This document shows, piece by piece, positions 12,440 through 24,760 of a stretch of 64,000 nt of DNA. This DNA comes from Anthonomus grandis grandis. Its lineage: Eukaryota > Arthropoda > Insecta > Coleoptera > Curculionidae. The notes beneath the pieces were generated by a model. That model was not told the DNA's origin and did not search any database. It was given only the letters and a program-made list of their open reading frames with translations. Location of the stretch: NCBI RefSeq assembly GCF_022605725.1, contig NC_065567.1, positions 39,473,127 through 39,537,126 on the forward strand, read 5' to 3'. The translations under genes were made by a program, and so were the position numbers. Positions within the stretch are counted from its first letter, which is position 1. The number at the start of each line of letters is the position of its first letter.

Positions 12440-12865
12440 AACTAAATTGGACTGATAGCGGCAGGATTTGAGTGCGTGTCGCGTGTGTGTTGTGTAATAA
12501 TAAGGTAGCATAGGATCAGTTGTTCTGATGAGATGAGGTAATGTGGACGTTGTTTTAGTAGTTGAGAGTAGTGAAGTGGATGGGATGGGATCGGACAATT
12601 GTGGTAGCGGAAGAAGAGTTAAGTAAAGTTAAGTGTCGGAGTGTCGCGTCGCGACGCGATATGGGTAGTTGTTGTGTGTCTTTGGCAGACGCTTCTTCTT
12701 GGTCGGTGGCGCGAGTTTTGTGCGGCAGTGGCAGTGCGTCCGCCGCCACAGCCGCACGCTCACGCTGCAGCTGTTAATGTTCGATAATCCGCGCGCCGTT
12801 CGTCGGCCGCCCGCTATGCCGCCGACACGACAGTGACAGTGACAGTGAAGCACTATGTCCCAGTC
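12440..12865 (+). promoter_or_regulatory. CpG-rich promoter and 5' leader of the FGF gene
   Basis: Composition changes sharply from AT-rich flank to GC- and CpG-rich sequence just before the FGF start codon and reverts soon after the exon. The block has a perfect 16-bp palindrome of CpG steps at 12644-12659 and GC-rich stretches at 12700-12840. The open frames on both strands here (for example 12555-12749 -, 12562-12777 +, 12629-12853 -) are explained by low stop density and do not look like proteins. The transcription start cannot be placed, and no convincing TATA box was seen. An upstream noncoding exon is possible. Confidence 0.6.
12777..12836 (+). promoter_or_regulatory. Upstream ORF of 19 codons in the FGF leader
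   Basis: An ATG at 12777 opens 19 codons that end with TGA at 12834-12836. A second in-frame ATG lies at 12816. It stops 29 bases before the FGF start and is in a different frame. If the transcript starts upstream of 12777, ribosomes would meet this ORF first, which would lower FGF output. Function is inferred from position only. Confidence 0.45.
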
Positions 12866-12872
12866 ATGGTGA
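12855..12872 (+). promoter_or_regulatory. Five-codon upstream ORF overlapping the FGF start
   Basis: ATG at 12855 gives Met-Ser-Gln-Ser-Trp and stops with TGA at 12870-12872. The stop lies four bases beyond the FGF ATG at 12866, so the two reading frames overlap. A ribosome using this ATG could not simply scan forward to the FGF start. The context of 12855 has C at -3 and T at +4, weaker than the FGF start (G at -3, G at +4), so leaky scanning is likely. Confidence 0.5.
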
Positions 12873-13103
12873 AGGCGCTATTGCTGGGCCTATTGCTAAT
12901 CGCCGCCCTCGCACGCGCCGCACCCCCTACCAAACCACCCTCGGAGGGTGAGGAGGATCCTGCCGCCCGCAGCGAGCGCTCCGCCAACTTATCCCACGTT
13001 ACCGGCACAGCCAGGAAAATTCAAATGTTTATTAAAAACCGACACCTACAGCTTTTACCGGGAGGCACCGTTAATGGTACTACTGACGACACAAGCCCTT
13101 ACA
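12866..13103 (+). CDS. Fibroblast growth factor, first coding exon (partial)
   Basis: FGFs are secreted ligands that bind FGF receptor tyrosine kinases together with heparan sulfate. In insects they guide tracheal and mesodermal cell migration. The exon encodes 79 full codons and the first base of codon 80. Residues 1-19 (MVKALLLGLLLIAALARAA) form a signal peptide, followed by a Pro/Glu-rich linker. The FGF core begins near residue 50 with KIQMFIKNRHLQLLPGGTVN, then a G-T-x-D-D segment to residue 79. This matches the first beta strands of the trefoil and the family signature L-x-L-x-P-x-G-x-V-x-G-T. NLS at residue 41 and NGT at residue 70 are possible N-glycosylation sites. I chose the ATG at 12866 because it has a good context and starts directly on the signal peptide. 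The exon ends before GTAAGT at 13104 (phase 1), close to where other FGF genes break their core. Which insect FGF (branchless-, FGF8- or FGF1-like) cannot be settled from one exon. Confidence 0.85.
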
Positions 13104-13109
13104 GTAAGT
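13104..13109 (+). other. Splice donor of the FGF exon
   Basis: GTAAGT follows the codons for Pro-Tyr and matches the consensus donor. Past this point the reading frame turns into an AT-rich run of hydrophobic and basic residues with no FGF character, ending at 13198. That supports splicing here. Confidence 0.8.
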
Positions 13110-14097
13110 TTTTCACTCTTTTTCTTATTTTTTATTTTTTAAAATCCGTACAAGTTTATATCAGAAAGCCTAAACTTGTTGAAACGTCTACATATTAAAT
13201 AGATTTTATCTTTAAATTGAATTTTATGTTATAGCAAAACTTACGCACAAACGTATATTTTTATTTAATCTATTCTACAATCTTAAATCTATATAGGAAC
13301 AACCATAAATTATCAAATTATCTATGGCTGTCATTATTTATTTATGACAAATTTTTACAAATTGATACAAGCAATTAATTAACGTTATATTAGAGTGTGA
13401 ATCTAAATAGTTGTATTTTATTTTAAAGGATTAGTGAAAACCAAAACTATTCATACAAAATAATCAATTTATTCCATAGCTCGTTCTATTTTTTTAAAGA
13501 AATATAGTTCAATAGAGGAAATGTTAAATTTTTTAAGATAAATCTCTGAAATTTAATAAAATTATCTGCAAGATCTACTTGGTCCTGGCTATTTAGTTAA
13601 TTTAACTATTAATTAAAAATAATTACCTATCTCGTATTTATATATATTTATATTTTAGGATAATGCGTACATATACAGGCAAGTAGAATATCTAAGGGAA
13701 ACCGATTATTTTAAATGTCGAAGAATATTCCCTTACCTAGTTTTTCAAAATATAAAACTCTTTACTCCAAAATAAACAAATTGTAATTATTATCAAATAG
13801 CTGTAATTCTTACCACTGAAACCAGCCTGATTTTTTTAGGCTTGGCAGTCCCAAAAATATCTGAACATTTATTTTTGCGGTGCCAAGTACATTCATTTTG
13901 TTTCTCATTAGAAAAACACATCTTACATTACGCAACCTGTACGACTAAAGGTTAAGTACGATATCATTTCAATTTTTTAAAGTGCTATTTAATTAGATAC
14001 AATAGTTTTTAAAATTATAACAGCTCGTGATTTTGGAAGGAAAGTATATTCTGTTCTTAAATTTATTTTTAAAACGTTTACTTTCTCAATAATTTTT
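13110..14097. other. Start of the presumed FGF intron
   Basis: AT-rich with no protein-like frame. No FGF second exon was found here. Confidence 0.5.
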
Positions 14098-15290
14098 ACC
14101 TCTAATATTTAACTTTTAACATAAGGTTAAAAAATAAAAATGTATACAATATTTATTGCAATTGATGTTTAATTTGTTGTCCATTTACTTACTACTACAA
14201 GGCTTTTTTGAAATCGGTAAATAACTTCCAATTGCACACTTTCAATCACTTGCGCATCGATTAGGATAATTTCTTGTCAATCTTTGCTTTAAATCAACAT
14301 TTTTGGTCTATTTACTTAATCTTGGGACTTCAAATGGCCCCATAAGAAAAAATCTAAAGGGGTAAGATCCAGTGAACTTGGTGGCCAATCAATCAATCCT
14401 CTTCGTCCAATCCATCTGTTGGGAAATGTTAAATCACGAAATTGTCGAACGACGATTGAAAAGTGAGCAGGTCTTGTTGAAACCATACCTCGTTACTAGG
14501 TATACTACCTCTTGTAGATCAAAAAATTAAACAACTAAAGCAGAGATCAGTTCTAACTGTAGAAAGTCCAAGTAGCGCTCTCCGTTTAATGTTTAAAAAA
14601 AAGGGTCGAAGGGCTTGATTTTTAACAATACCTGCACACACATTAATTTTTTAAGGGTGCTGTGAGCGGTATTATTGGGTTCATGAGAATTTTCGCTTGC
14701 CCAATATCTGAAATTTTGCCTTTTAACCATTTTACGTAAACGTGATAGGATATAATATATAAATAAAGACAAATAATATTCTTAATGAAATTTCAATTGT
14801 CATTGCCTCACAAAACTGCACTTGGTGGTCAAAATCGTCTTCTAACAGTTCATGTATCAGTTGCACTTTATAAGGATGATATTTATTAACACGAACTATT
14901 TTTGCCACTGATCTTACTAATAAATTTTAATTCATGGAAGATGCACTAATCTCAACATGGGGATTATTTTCCGTTTCTCATAAAACTTTTGAAAGTTTTC
15001 CTGCAGATAAATTTCTTACGTGGCTATGTTACCTGAATTTTGATTCATGACAAATCGTTATTAAGTAGGTTCTAAAATTGGAAACTGTTCGAAAATAATA
15101 AGGTCTACTTACTTTCTAAGAAATCACATAAAAAAATAACGTTGACGTACTTAAGACACCCTGTAACCAAAATTTTCATTGCAAAAGACGTATTAAATCA
15201 AATGGACAACAAATTATAAAACATTAATAAACAAATAAAACATTAATTGCAATAAATCTAAAATAAATTTTTATGTTTTAATTTCATAGT
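14098..15290 (-). mobile_element. Tc1/mariner-superfamily element relic
   Basis: A transposase relic on the minus strand (14330-15010) lies between partly matching inverted sequences: tttattgcaattgatgtt with aatttgttgtccattt near 14150-14195, and their inverse near 15200-15262. The outer ends are too decayed to place. A CACCCTG followed by TA at 15157-15165 and a TA-CAGGTGTTC at 15384-15394 nearby suggest further end fragments. Limits are approximate. Confidence 0.55.
14330..15010 (-). pseudogene. Transposase relic, nearly full length but broken
   Basis: In minus-strand order, separate frames give VRVNKYHPYKVQLIHELLED followed by DFDHQVQFCEAMT, which is the end of the DNA-binding region. Next come VKRQNFRYWASENSHEP, then LNGERYLDFLQLELISALV. 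A WFQQD box that has lost its usual G-A-P residues comes next. FPNRWIGRRG, WPPSSLDLTPLDFFLWGHLK and SQD close the series. Most of the catalytic domain order is present, but the first Asp box (F-S-D-E) is deleted along with neighbouring sequence, and there are several frameshifts and stops. It is an inactive relative of the insect elements at 31-33 and 51-52 kb. Confidence 0.8.
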
Positions 15291-18200
15291 CTGTTACGTC
15301 ATATTTGACAAACCATTGACTTTAGGCATATGGTTTGCTGTACAAAAAGTATTCAAAATATATCATAGCATAACGTTATAATATACAGGTGTTCTATTTA
15401 AAAAAAGGAATGTTGACGCCATAGCCTCTATTTGAGACACATTGTATAGAATTTTTTTATTTTAAAAGATGCGCAAGTGACAATGCTAATCGATGTGTCC
15501 AAAAAATAAAATGTGAAAAAAATAACTGAAAACTTTAAATGAATTTATTCCTTTCATCGTAAATGCCCTGTATAAGATCAAAGAGTTTAAAAAACATATA
15601 GGTCATCAAAATATTATTTTTAAAATTAATGTATTCATATACAATATATAAACTTATTAATACGTAACATCCTAATTTTATAACATCCTTAATACGTAAA
15701 TGCAAAACTTCCTTTGTTGCCAATAAAAGTTTTACGTGGTCCTGTCATACAGGTAAGTATTGACATCTTGACATAAATTGGGTTTGGCCTATGACAGCAG
15801 GATCGTTGATACTTCTTTGAAAGATTTTTAAATGATTTTGATCCGATACATGTAAATATATTAGTTAAGGCGTTACTTAGATACATAAAGTTATTATTAT
15901 CATCTTTCCAGACCTTAATTTTTTGCTTGTCAGTATTAAAACACCCTATATACTTTTAAACCGAAATGTTAAATAATTTGATAACAGTAATTAATAAAAG
16001 GGTATTAACATTTAGGATATTTAAACGTGAAAACCTTCAAGAATTAATTAACTACTACTTCCTTAACGGCAGCAACGAAAAAATTAATTTAACACGATTT
16101 TATGATAACCTTTTGAACCATTAGAAAGCTAAGTGTATATTTAATAAATTCATTAGCAATATTATACAGATAAATATTTGTGACCCAAGAAACGAGTTCA
16201 AATAGGTAAAAAAGTTATTACACAATTACATTTTTGAATTGCAATGCATAAGTAAATAACGACCTAGTAATAAACTAAAATCAGTTATGCCTAGTGTTTT
16301 ATCCAATCAAGTAGATACGTTCATTACATGATTAAATAATTTCACTGTTATAAACTATTTTAAAATATAGCAATAAGACTTCTGACGTATTTTTAAATCT
16401 TCTCTTCGTGTAACATATTTTATCTTGCACAGTATACCAAATATTAACAAATAGGATAATAAAAGTAAGTAAAATAAGCCGACAAATATTTTCGACGCTT
16501 TTAAAAAATTTAAGTTTAAAGCATTAATAATAAACTTGTCGATTCATTAAACTCGCCGAAGCCGGATTATCAAACTTGAACAGCACGAATCATTACCGAG
16601 TTCAATTTTTCAATGAGAAGCGCAAACCATCACTATATCGTCGTCATTTCACTTGGAACCACCGTTATTTTAATTGTTTTTAAATTTTTGCGGTCTACTG
16701 TCTCTACATGCTGTTCACTGAATGACTCTTTAGCAGCTATATATTATCTCGTTAACAACGTAAAACGATATTTAACAATTCACGAGAAACTTTTAACAAG
16801 TATTATATATATATATATATATATATAGATTATTATTATATAATTACGTAAGAAATTATAATTTTGTTATTAGCTTTTGTTTTTTTTTGCAATAGTTACA
16901 AAGTTAAAATTTATTTAAAGCTATTTTTGTTTTTAGAACCTGTCAATTGAAAGTTTTTAAATAATTATCCAGTATATATAAAAGAGAGAGAGAAATATAA
17001 GAAACTAGAATAACATTCAATTTGTTTTTAAGTATTTATAATTATTATATATAATATATATATTTTGACCTATTTAGTAAACCCACTTGCTACTTATTAC
17101 CTTTTATTACTGTCTATTGTGCTCCATACAATACAAACATTTTATAAATCTTTTTAAATTATCTGATGATAAAAAACTGCGGACTTTTGATATTAAGACT
17201 AATAGTTTTTTAAATTCTCTAATTAAAACCAGTTTTCAATAAAGCCAATAATTAATAATTAGTCCATTTTTTTACCGTAAACTACCAGTGTTACAGGTTC
17301 GCAAGACTTAATGTAACGAGCTTGTTGAAGTCAGTTACGGTATTCTTATTAACTTTTCAAAAAAGTACCCCTCTGATTTACCTAAAAATGTGATCAAATT
17401 TTTACGTTATAATATGAAGATTTATATATGGTAGTTCTTATTCGGTCAGATGTTATTACCAACAATAAAATCTAGACCTGCCTAACCTGTTAGATATAGT
17501 TTTTAATACTGGTTTGTGAAATAATTTGCTATGGTAAATATTTGTGTTATGAAATTTTGGGCTACATAACATCTTCAAATTTTTTAAATTAGGGAAAAGA
17601 CGATTTAAATTAAAACTAAATTTTACATTCAAAGTGGGGGTATAAATCACCTAAAATTTTAAATGAACATGGATTCAGTGATCGGATTTAAAATAAGTAC
17701 TTTTGTTGTCAGTAGCATCCATGTAACTTTTCCAGAATATTGGAGAAAGTGTTTTTAGAATAAATAATAACAAATAAATATAATAAATATTATAACATAT
17801 ATATTAACATATAAATAATAAATATAAACATAGAATAAATAATACATGAATAAATTTGGATTTGATTTAGATTATAAAATTTACCTCTCTTATGCATTAA
17901 TAAAAAATATGTTTTGTTTATACTTTAAATATACTAAAATATTTACGGAGAACATATTTAAATTTTTATTAATTTAAGGTTGGTACAATGAATATAAACA
18001 AAAATTAAAGATAATGGACAGCATTGAATCTGCTCAGAAATGTACAGAGAAATACACAAAAGACCAACAGAAAAGCCTTTTAAATTATATATTTATGTAT
18101 AACTTAAGTGCATATGACCTACAAAATTTTAAAACCCGTGATTAGGGGTAAAGTATATTGAATTTTAAAGTAGTTATATTTTATAAATAGTAGATTTTAA

Positions 18201-20689
18201 GTAGGAGGAAGTACTTTCTTCAATATTATCATAAGCTATCAATTTACGTTAAACTCTGCCATCATACTCAGTGTTGAAAAACTTTAGAGAATGGAATCAT
18301 AGATTCGCTTGCAATTTAATATATTAGGGATAAATTATTTAATATATAACTTAAAATGCATAATTTTTTTAATAATTCTTTGTCTAAGCAGTAAATAGTG
18401 TTATTAGACTGGCAAATAAATATGGTTTTTGAAAAAAGCTTTTAAAGCTGAATTTGTGGCTACATTCATGGAGGAGTAAGTACATAAGGCATGTGTATCC
18501 GTAAGTGTGTTTTGTATTATATATTTAAACAGACTAGAGAAAAAACTTCCTGGTCCTAGTTTTGTGCTTTGCATTTAACCTTATTAAAACAAATACTAAT
18601 GTGCCAATAACTCGCTAAACTTCTATATAGATGGATAATATTGATGATTTAACATCTATTGTAAAAGTTTAATTGGTTTTTAAATACCTTAATAATAGTA
18701 TGTGCTTATATTAATATAATTAAAGCTATTAAAAATAGCTAAAAAGTTCTTTAACCTAATTCTTTATAATCTCCGAGATTAATGTAGGCCTTTATTTTCG
18801 CAATAATCAATAATGTCCTAGTCCACTAAAAAAATACTTTTACTATTTATACCCAAATATTAACGTACAGACTAATGCTGAAACAATACAATATTATTTA
18901 ATATAATTTGCTAACTAAATCGCGAAATATGTGAAACATACTTAACCACTATATAAATAACCATATGATAGTGATTTAAAATTAAATTCACATAGATAGT
19001 GTTTTAGTGTCTTACAGATTTTGAAATATTTTTTCTTACCAGTATTATATATATAATAACAATTTTCATAAGGTAAATTAAAAAAAAAAACAGAAACAAG
19101 ATCATACAAGAATCTATAGGATTTGACAAAAATTATATCTAATCTCCCAGTCAAGTAAAAGGTCATGATCTCACTAGAACAGAGCCCAATTATTCGAAGA
19201 TTCATGTCGTCACCCAGGTGCTATAATAAGCAACATGTAAAGTTATTTAGTTAGTTTAATTCAGGCGCTGGCATATACAGCGTCTAGCAGACATTTGGTA
19301 TCTTTCTACAATCTTACAAATAGTATGCAACTGTTAATAATATATCTATGTAACTTTATCTATATAGCCAGTGTCCTATATATATTATTTATTTATCTTA
19401 AACATAAGGAAACGTCGCTAGCCAAACGATTTGAGTGATATTATAATTAACCTTTTTCTAGCGGTCGAGTTTTTTTCTAGTGTAAATATATAAAGAAAGG
19501 GATATATATGAATATGACATGTAAATAAAACCCACTGCATGCATATCATAATGGACACCTTGTGCGATATTACAAGTAAGCAGGTCTAAATGAAAAGTAC
19601 CTTACAGTGACAATTCGTTTTCTATTAATAATCCCTCTGAGTATGTGTGTCAAAAGCTATTAAAAGGTGCCATTTAGAATACTTATCCGCTATTATAAAG
19701 AAAGTAAAAGCAAGTTACGATTATAAGGTAAAATTATTAAAAGTTAATTTTGTCGACACCGCATTAGGTAAATTTAAATATATGAGTGTGTAGCTACTTG
19801 GTTAGCTTAATGCATTTGGTATTAATATTTAGTTACATTATTACCTTCATAATAGTCCTAGTAATTAAAATTACTATATCATATACTAAAAAAATGATAT
19901 ACTAAAAAAAATTACTTCGAATCTTACCTAATCGTTTAAAAAATAAATGTTCTTAGCATTTTTTTTTCTTTTGTGAACTTGCTATAGAGATGCTAGCAGA
20001 ACATTTCTTTTTTCTTTGATTTTTGTAGTGACAATAATTATCAAATTTGTTAATATTATGGCCGACTAAATCATCCACCAAATAAATGTTTATACTACGG
20101 GAAAAAAATTGATTTCCCTTTAGATGTAAAAAAAAACTTCTTTAAAATAAAATACTGTACAAGTATTTACATAGTAGAATGAGTAGGACTCAATACATAT
20201 TTGAGTTTCACTTTTTTAATTGTTTGTTATTTCACGTAAGCACTAAGAGATTAGCATAGCAAAGTAAATAAAACTCGGCAGTAATAAACTAATACAAACA
20301 ATTAAAAAATGTTTTGTTATTCATCCTTCTATTTATTCTACTTTTCCGATGTACGCTGTAGAATATTCTTTCAGCGAAACCTGATGTCGATACGACGATT
20401 GGCGTGTACTTTAAATTTTATTTAAGGAATTGTTGAAAGGGTCCACATAATAAATACAAATTTTGTTTAAATCTTGACGGCTATAAAGTTATCCTCTGGA
20501 AAGTACAAACATTCAACAGTCATTAAAATTAGATATAAAACTTACAATTTTCTTCTTGGCATTTAACTTACTTACTGAGTTATCGGAATTGATTTTAATA
20601 TTATTGATTAGTCCTACAGCTAATGTTTAGTGTTCAGAATAATTCAGAATTATTGTCAAGAATATTGGGTGTAATGTGAAGTTCCGTAA
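15291..20689. other. AT-rich presumed intron
   Basis: No gene is recognised. A (TA)n tract lies at about 16805-16826. The stretch 16540-16680 is less AT-rich and of higher complexity, without a coding frame I can name. An isolated TA-CAGGTGTTC at 15384-15394 resembles a transposon end. Short open frames here (for example 15535-15723 -, 17456-17650 -, 18942-19205 -) look like chance. Confidence 0.5.
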
Positions 20690-21147
20690 ATATTCTAAGA
20701 ACTCAGGCTGGGTGGCATAAATATTCAGTTTCAGCTATTGTCGCAAAAAAAGTCAATAGGAGACCAATCGAGTGATCTCATGGCCCCCTTAGTAGCACCC
20801 CTTGTCTCAATCCGTCTACCATGAAAGTATTTAAAGGTGTTTCCAGTAAAATATTAAAATGAGAAACTAAATATTGAGATTTGCTATTGCACGGCGATGC
20901 GTACCTCAAATTTAAAAAAACAAAGAGCCAGACATCTTATTTTATATTACAAAGGCAATTTATTTTAAAGAAATTGCAATACCTTTATAAAACAACCATC
21001 ACAACATGCCTGTTCAATCCTATTGTAAAAATAAAGGTGAATGCTGCCTTCGCTAAGCAGTTGAAGTCATAGAAATGGAATTTATGCGTATATATGTCCC
21101 TCTGAAAACAAAACTATACGGGTCGCAGGATTTGATAAGCCACCCTG
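20690..21147 (-). pseudogene. Transposase C-terminal relic with one element end
   Basis: On the minus strand, RSLDWSPIDFF near 20745-20800 corresponds to the R-S-P-D-L-T-P-L-D-F-F box that carries the third catalytic residue, followed by a decayed segment ending IFMPPSL. On the right, CACCCTG followed by TA (21141-21149) is a typical element end of this group. The left end was not found. The plus-strand open frame at 20881-21072 lies inside the relic and is probably incidental. Confidence 0.55.
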
Positions 21148-24100
21148 TATAGTATGTTTATATGTTCCGGTCTACATTGTTTCATTAATAATAGCTTCAC
21201 TGTTAAAACTAAGTGCACACCTATGTATATGCAAACCTCCAAACTATTACTAGAAACTAGGACATTTTATATGTAACGGAGAATATTCACAATATTTTTA
21301 AACCAATTTAACCGCAATCTATGTACAGATGTATGTACTAAATATATTATGAAAGTCTATGTAACTATTGATCTTATTTAGCGTAATATATGTGCTTGAT
21401 TTTTTTAGTTCTAAGTAAATACACAGCTCTGACCATGTATATAGATTACCCAGGGTAGTGCGTTTACAAATGATGTTATCAAAAATGTTGCCCAAAAAGA
21501 GAAATTATTTATAGATTTTTTGACTGATTGTCATTAAGCATTTTCATTTTTACAGCAACATAATAATTATTTCGATTTGATTTAACAGAGGGGCGTCAGC
21601 TGGGTAACTATCAAGCGTACTGTCACCATTCAGTCTAGGGCTATAGTTGCCTTTTCTATAATATTTTTTCTTAATAAAATTGCAAAAAATATGAGGCAAT
21701 GGCTTAAAAAATTCCTTTCTTCCACATATATATATTAATTGTCAATATTAATTAGATTTATATTCTATTATTCTAATTTTACATTATGACTGTGTAAAAC
21801 CACTTTAAGATACTTAGATGTTTTTCCGCGATTTTTCTTTCTAAACTTATGGAAAATTAGGAAACACAATATTTTAAAGTTAAAAGAAGCTTTAAATACT
21901 CTCTTTTCCTGATGGCCTGAGAAGTTTTATTTAAATGACTATAAATAATATATTAACGCTTAATTGGATCATTATAAAATCTAATTTTCTGCCTGTATCC
22001 AGTGTTTATTTATATCCATTAATAATGCACATAAATAAGCACAAAGCAAGTACAATAATCTTTAACGTGACATGTTTTCTTCTAAAATAATAGGTCTACT
22101 TCAGGCTCTACATGTTTAACAACGAATTTTGTTAACCTAGTTTTAATTTGCGGTAACGAAGAATCCACATTACGTCGCTTTTATTAAAATTTATGACAGA
22201 AAGCAGAAAAATTAACAACGGAAAAAGGTAAACCACTACCTGTTGCAACACTCGCTGTCTCGTTTTAACTAACAACAAAAAATGGAAATATTGACTCCAG
22301 CAACATGTGATTTACACGACAGATATGCGTACTACGTTCCTTGTGTTAGGTCAGTGATAAAATGCAATGAACACTGCATTATTTTTAATTCCTAGACGTC
22401 GATGGTGTAATTTTCTCGATGAACCATTTCCGATGATGGTTTAACCCAATTAATGTTGGTTTTTACAGTAGTCTATATTTAGTTTTTTGTATATTAAAAC
22501 TTTGTACATATAGAATATCAAGTATTTTAAAGAAATAATTATATATGCTTAAACAAAATATCTTATAATTATTGAAACCCAATTATTAATTAATAGAATT
22601 TTACAATTTCTGTTGTATCGTGAAAATAGATTAAAGTGTCCCTTCTTAACGCATGTAAATACTTAAAGATAACATATAAACAATACTATTGTTTTCTATA
22701 AATTGTGTTTCAAGTTACATAATAAAAGCAGTTAACACATTCATCTTTTTAGGTTGTCGCAAAAAATGATGTTACTGATTGTAACAAAATTAGCTTGTTT
22801 GTATAAGATATTATCAGGTTTTATATCATTTCGTTTAGTTAGATATCTTAATATAGATAATCTATCTTAACCTATATTTAAAATGATTTTAAAACGGATT
22901 TGTTTGTAGCGAGTTAGGAAAATTGATTTATTTAAACTCAAAAATACTAAATCCGAAAATCCGTACCGATCTATACCAAGAAAACATTAACTAAAATTAG
23001 AATTACATTAACTAAACAATTTTTTTAACTTAATACATAGAAAATTTAACTTTCTGCCCACTTTGTAACAAAAGTGTGAATAATGAAGAAGAAAAATACG
23101 ATAATAGTCACAGTAGAAAATAAGGAATACAAAAGAAATTAATTGAATAGTTGACTATATGACTTAGAATTGACTTTATGTCTTACACTCTCGGTCTCAT
23201 TTTTGATGCCCAAAATGGCAGGCCTGATTTGCATTTTGACTATAAATACTTGGCGCTTAAGGGTCACCAAAATTATTTATCGCAAAATTTTAGCAAATTA
23301 TGGGAATGAAGCCCAATAACTAACAATATGGCATTATTAAAAATCTCTTTAAATTAATTATCAAGACCTTAAAATAGTTTATATAACATTTTTGAAAGGA
23401 ATTTTTGATATTTTACCACTGAACGAAAACAAATCAAAAGTTCATTAACAATTGTAACAAATATGTAACAAACAAATTACGTCTAGATTTAAATCGCATA
23501 ATAATATTTTAAATGTTTAATTAATTGATATTGGTTGAATGCCGCAAACATTTTAAAATTATTTAATGATTCTTGTCAGACATAGTATCCTTCATAAAAA
23601 ATTGATTTTTAAGCAGATTTAAATTATACATCACCATCAGAATTAATAATATTTATATAGAGTGTTGCTTCCATTTAAATATAAAACAAATAAATTCCCT
23701 ACGGTACCTTCAATTTTTGAAAATAATTATTTTCCATAACTAAAACAGAAAAAATTAAAATAAGATGTCCACCAACTCCTTAATATTTTAAAAGCTGAAA
23801 AGGGAAAAGCAAAAAGGAAATCGTGATAAAATAACTAATAGCTACAGGATATGTGATAAAAATTCAGATTATTTGTAATGAATCCTACTAAATGACTGCC
23901 TACCTTTTGTATAGAATAGAAGCTTAAAGATGCCACATTCTCAAGGTTGCAAAAAATATCCACAGACCCAATATTATGCCTCTTTAGCCAATTCTCATCA
24001 CTATCTCACCTCTAAATATACAATCAATATACACATCAAAATGGTCTAAGGGTCAAAGGGATTCAAAAGTGCGAAGTAAACAGGGAGGTTTACACGGATG

Positions 24101-24169
24101 ATAATTAAATAATATATAAAGTAAAATATTGAAACTTCAACATAACATAATTTAAAGAAAAGTTAATAG
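21148..24169. other. AT-rich presumed intron
   Basis: No protein-like frame or repeat end was recognised. The segment 22200-22450 is of higher complexity than its surroundings but has no coding character I can support. Confidence 0.5.
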
Positions 24170-24760
24170 AGAAGGAAAAGTCCTTGTTAACATAACATAA
24201 CTTCTCTTGCATACAGTTCAGCAACTCTTTCCTTAACTGGAACACTATTTCTCAAACTATAACGCGCCTTTTCAATATATCCTAAATGTGCTCGATAGGA
24301 TTTAAGTCAGAGGATTGCACAGGTCATGACAACCTAAATATTATGCTGTTTTAAGAAGTTTTTGGCGGTTCTTGAAACATGCATTGTTGTGCACTAGTAC
24401 AAATCTACCAAATTCTCTAGCACGTAGATAAATAAGTTGATAGTTTCAAAACCAATTGCAACTCTAGCTCAAACTTCCGACTTGGTTTTTAAATGGTTTG
24501 CAAGCAAGACGCGTTGCCACGTATTAGCCGCACCCTCAGTTCAGGATGTAAACCAAACCAGAATTCATTGTCTGAGTAGTGAAACTAACGCCATGAATAT
24601 TTGAAGCTCACTTCTAAGCTGGCTGGCAGTATTATTGGGGTTCTATAAAGCCTGAAGGCCCATAAACTTGTATATGTTCATATCACTCTGTATCATACTA
24701 ACAGCTCATAACTATGCTGCTCGATCAAAATTTTGCCTAATATAATGCATGGTATAAGAT
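24170..24760 (-). pseudogene. Tc1 transposase relic
   Basis: Broken minus-strand frames give, in order, KFMGLQAL followed by NPNNTASQL, which resembles the end of the Tc1 DNA-binding domain. NEFWFGLHPELRVR comes from around the first catalytic Asp. HNNACFKNRQK stands for the H-D-N-A-x-x-H box, with the Asp changed to Asn. KSYRAHLGYIEKARYSLRN stands for the D-L-N-P-I-E-H-x-W-D-x-L-K-R box. The order fits Tc1 (DD34E) transposases, but nearly every catalytic box is altered and several frameshifts occur. Element ends were not found. Confidence 0.6.

Noticed and set aside
12555..12853. Overlapping open frames on both strands just before the FGF exon
   Set aside because: They arise from GC-rich, stop-poor leader sequence and are low-complexity in Ser, Arg, Ala and His.
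13104..13198. Extension of the FGF frame to the stop at 13198
   Set aside because: A consensus GTAAGT donor precedes it and the added residues (hydrophobic, AT-rich codons) have no FGF character.
16805..16826. (TA)n runs here and near 2260 as special sites
   Set aside because: Simple repeats are expected in DNA this AT-rich.
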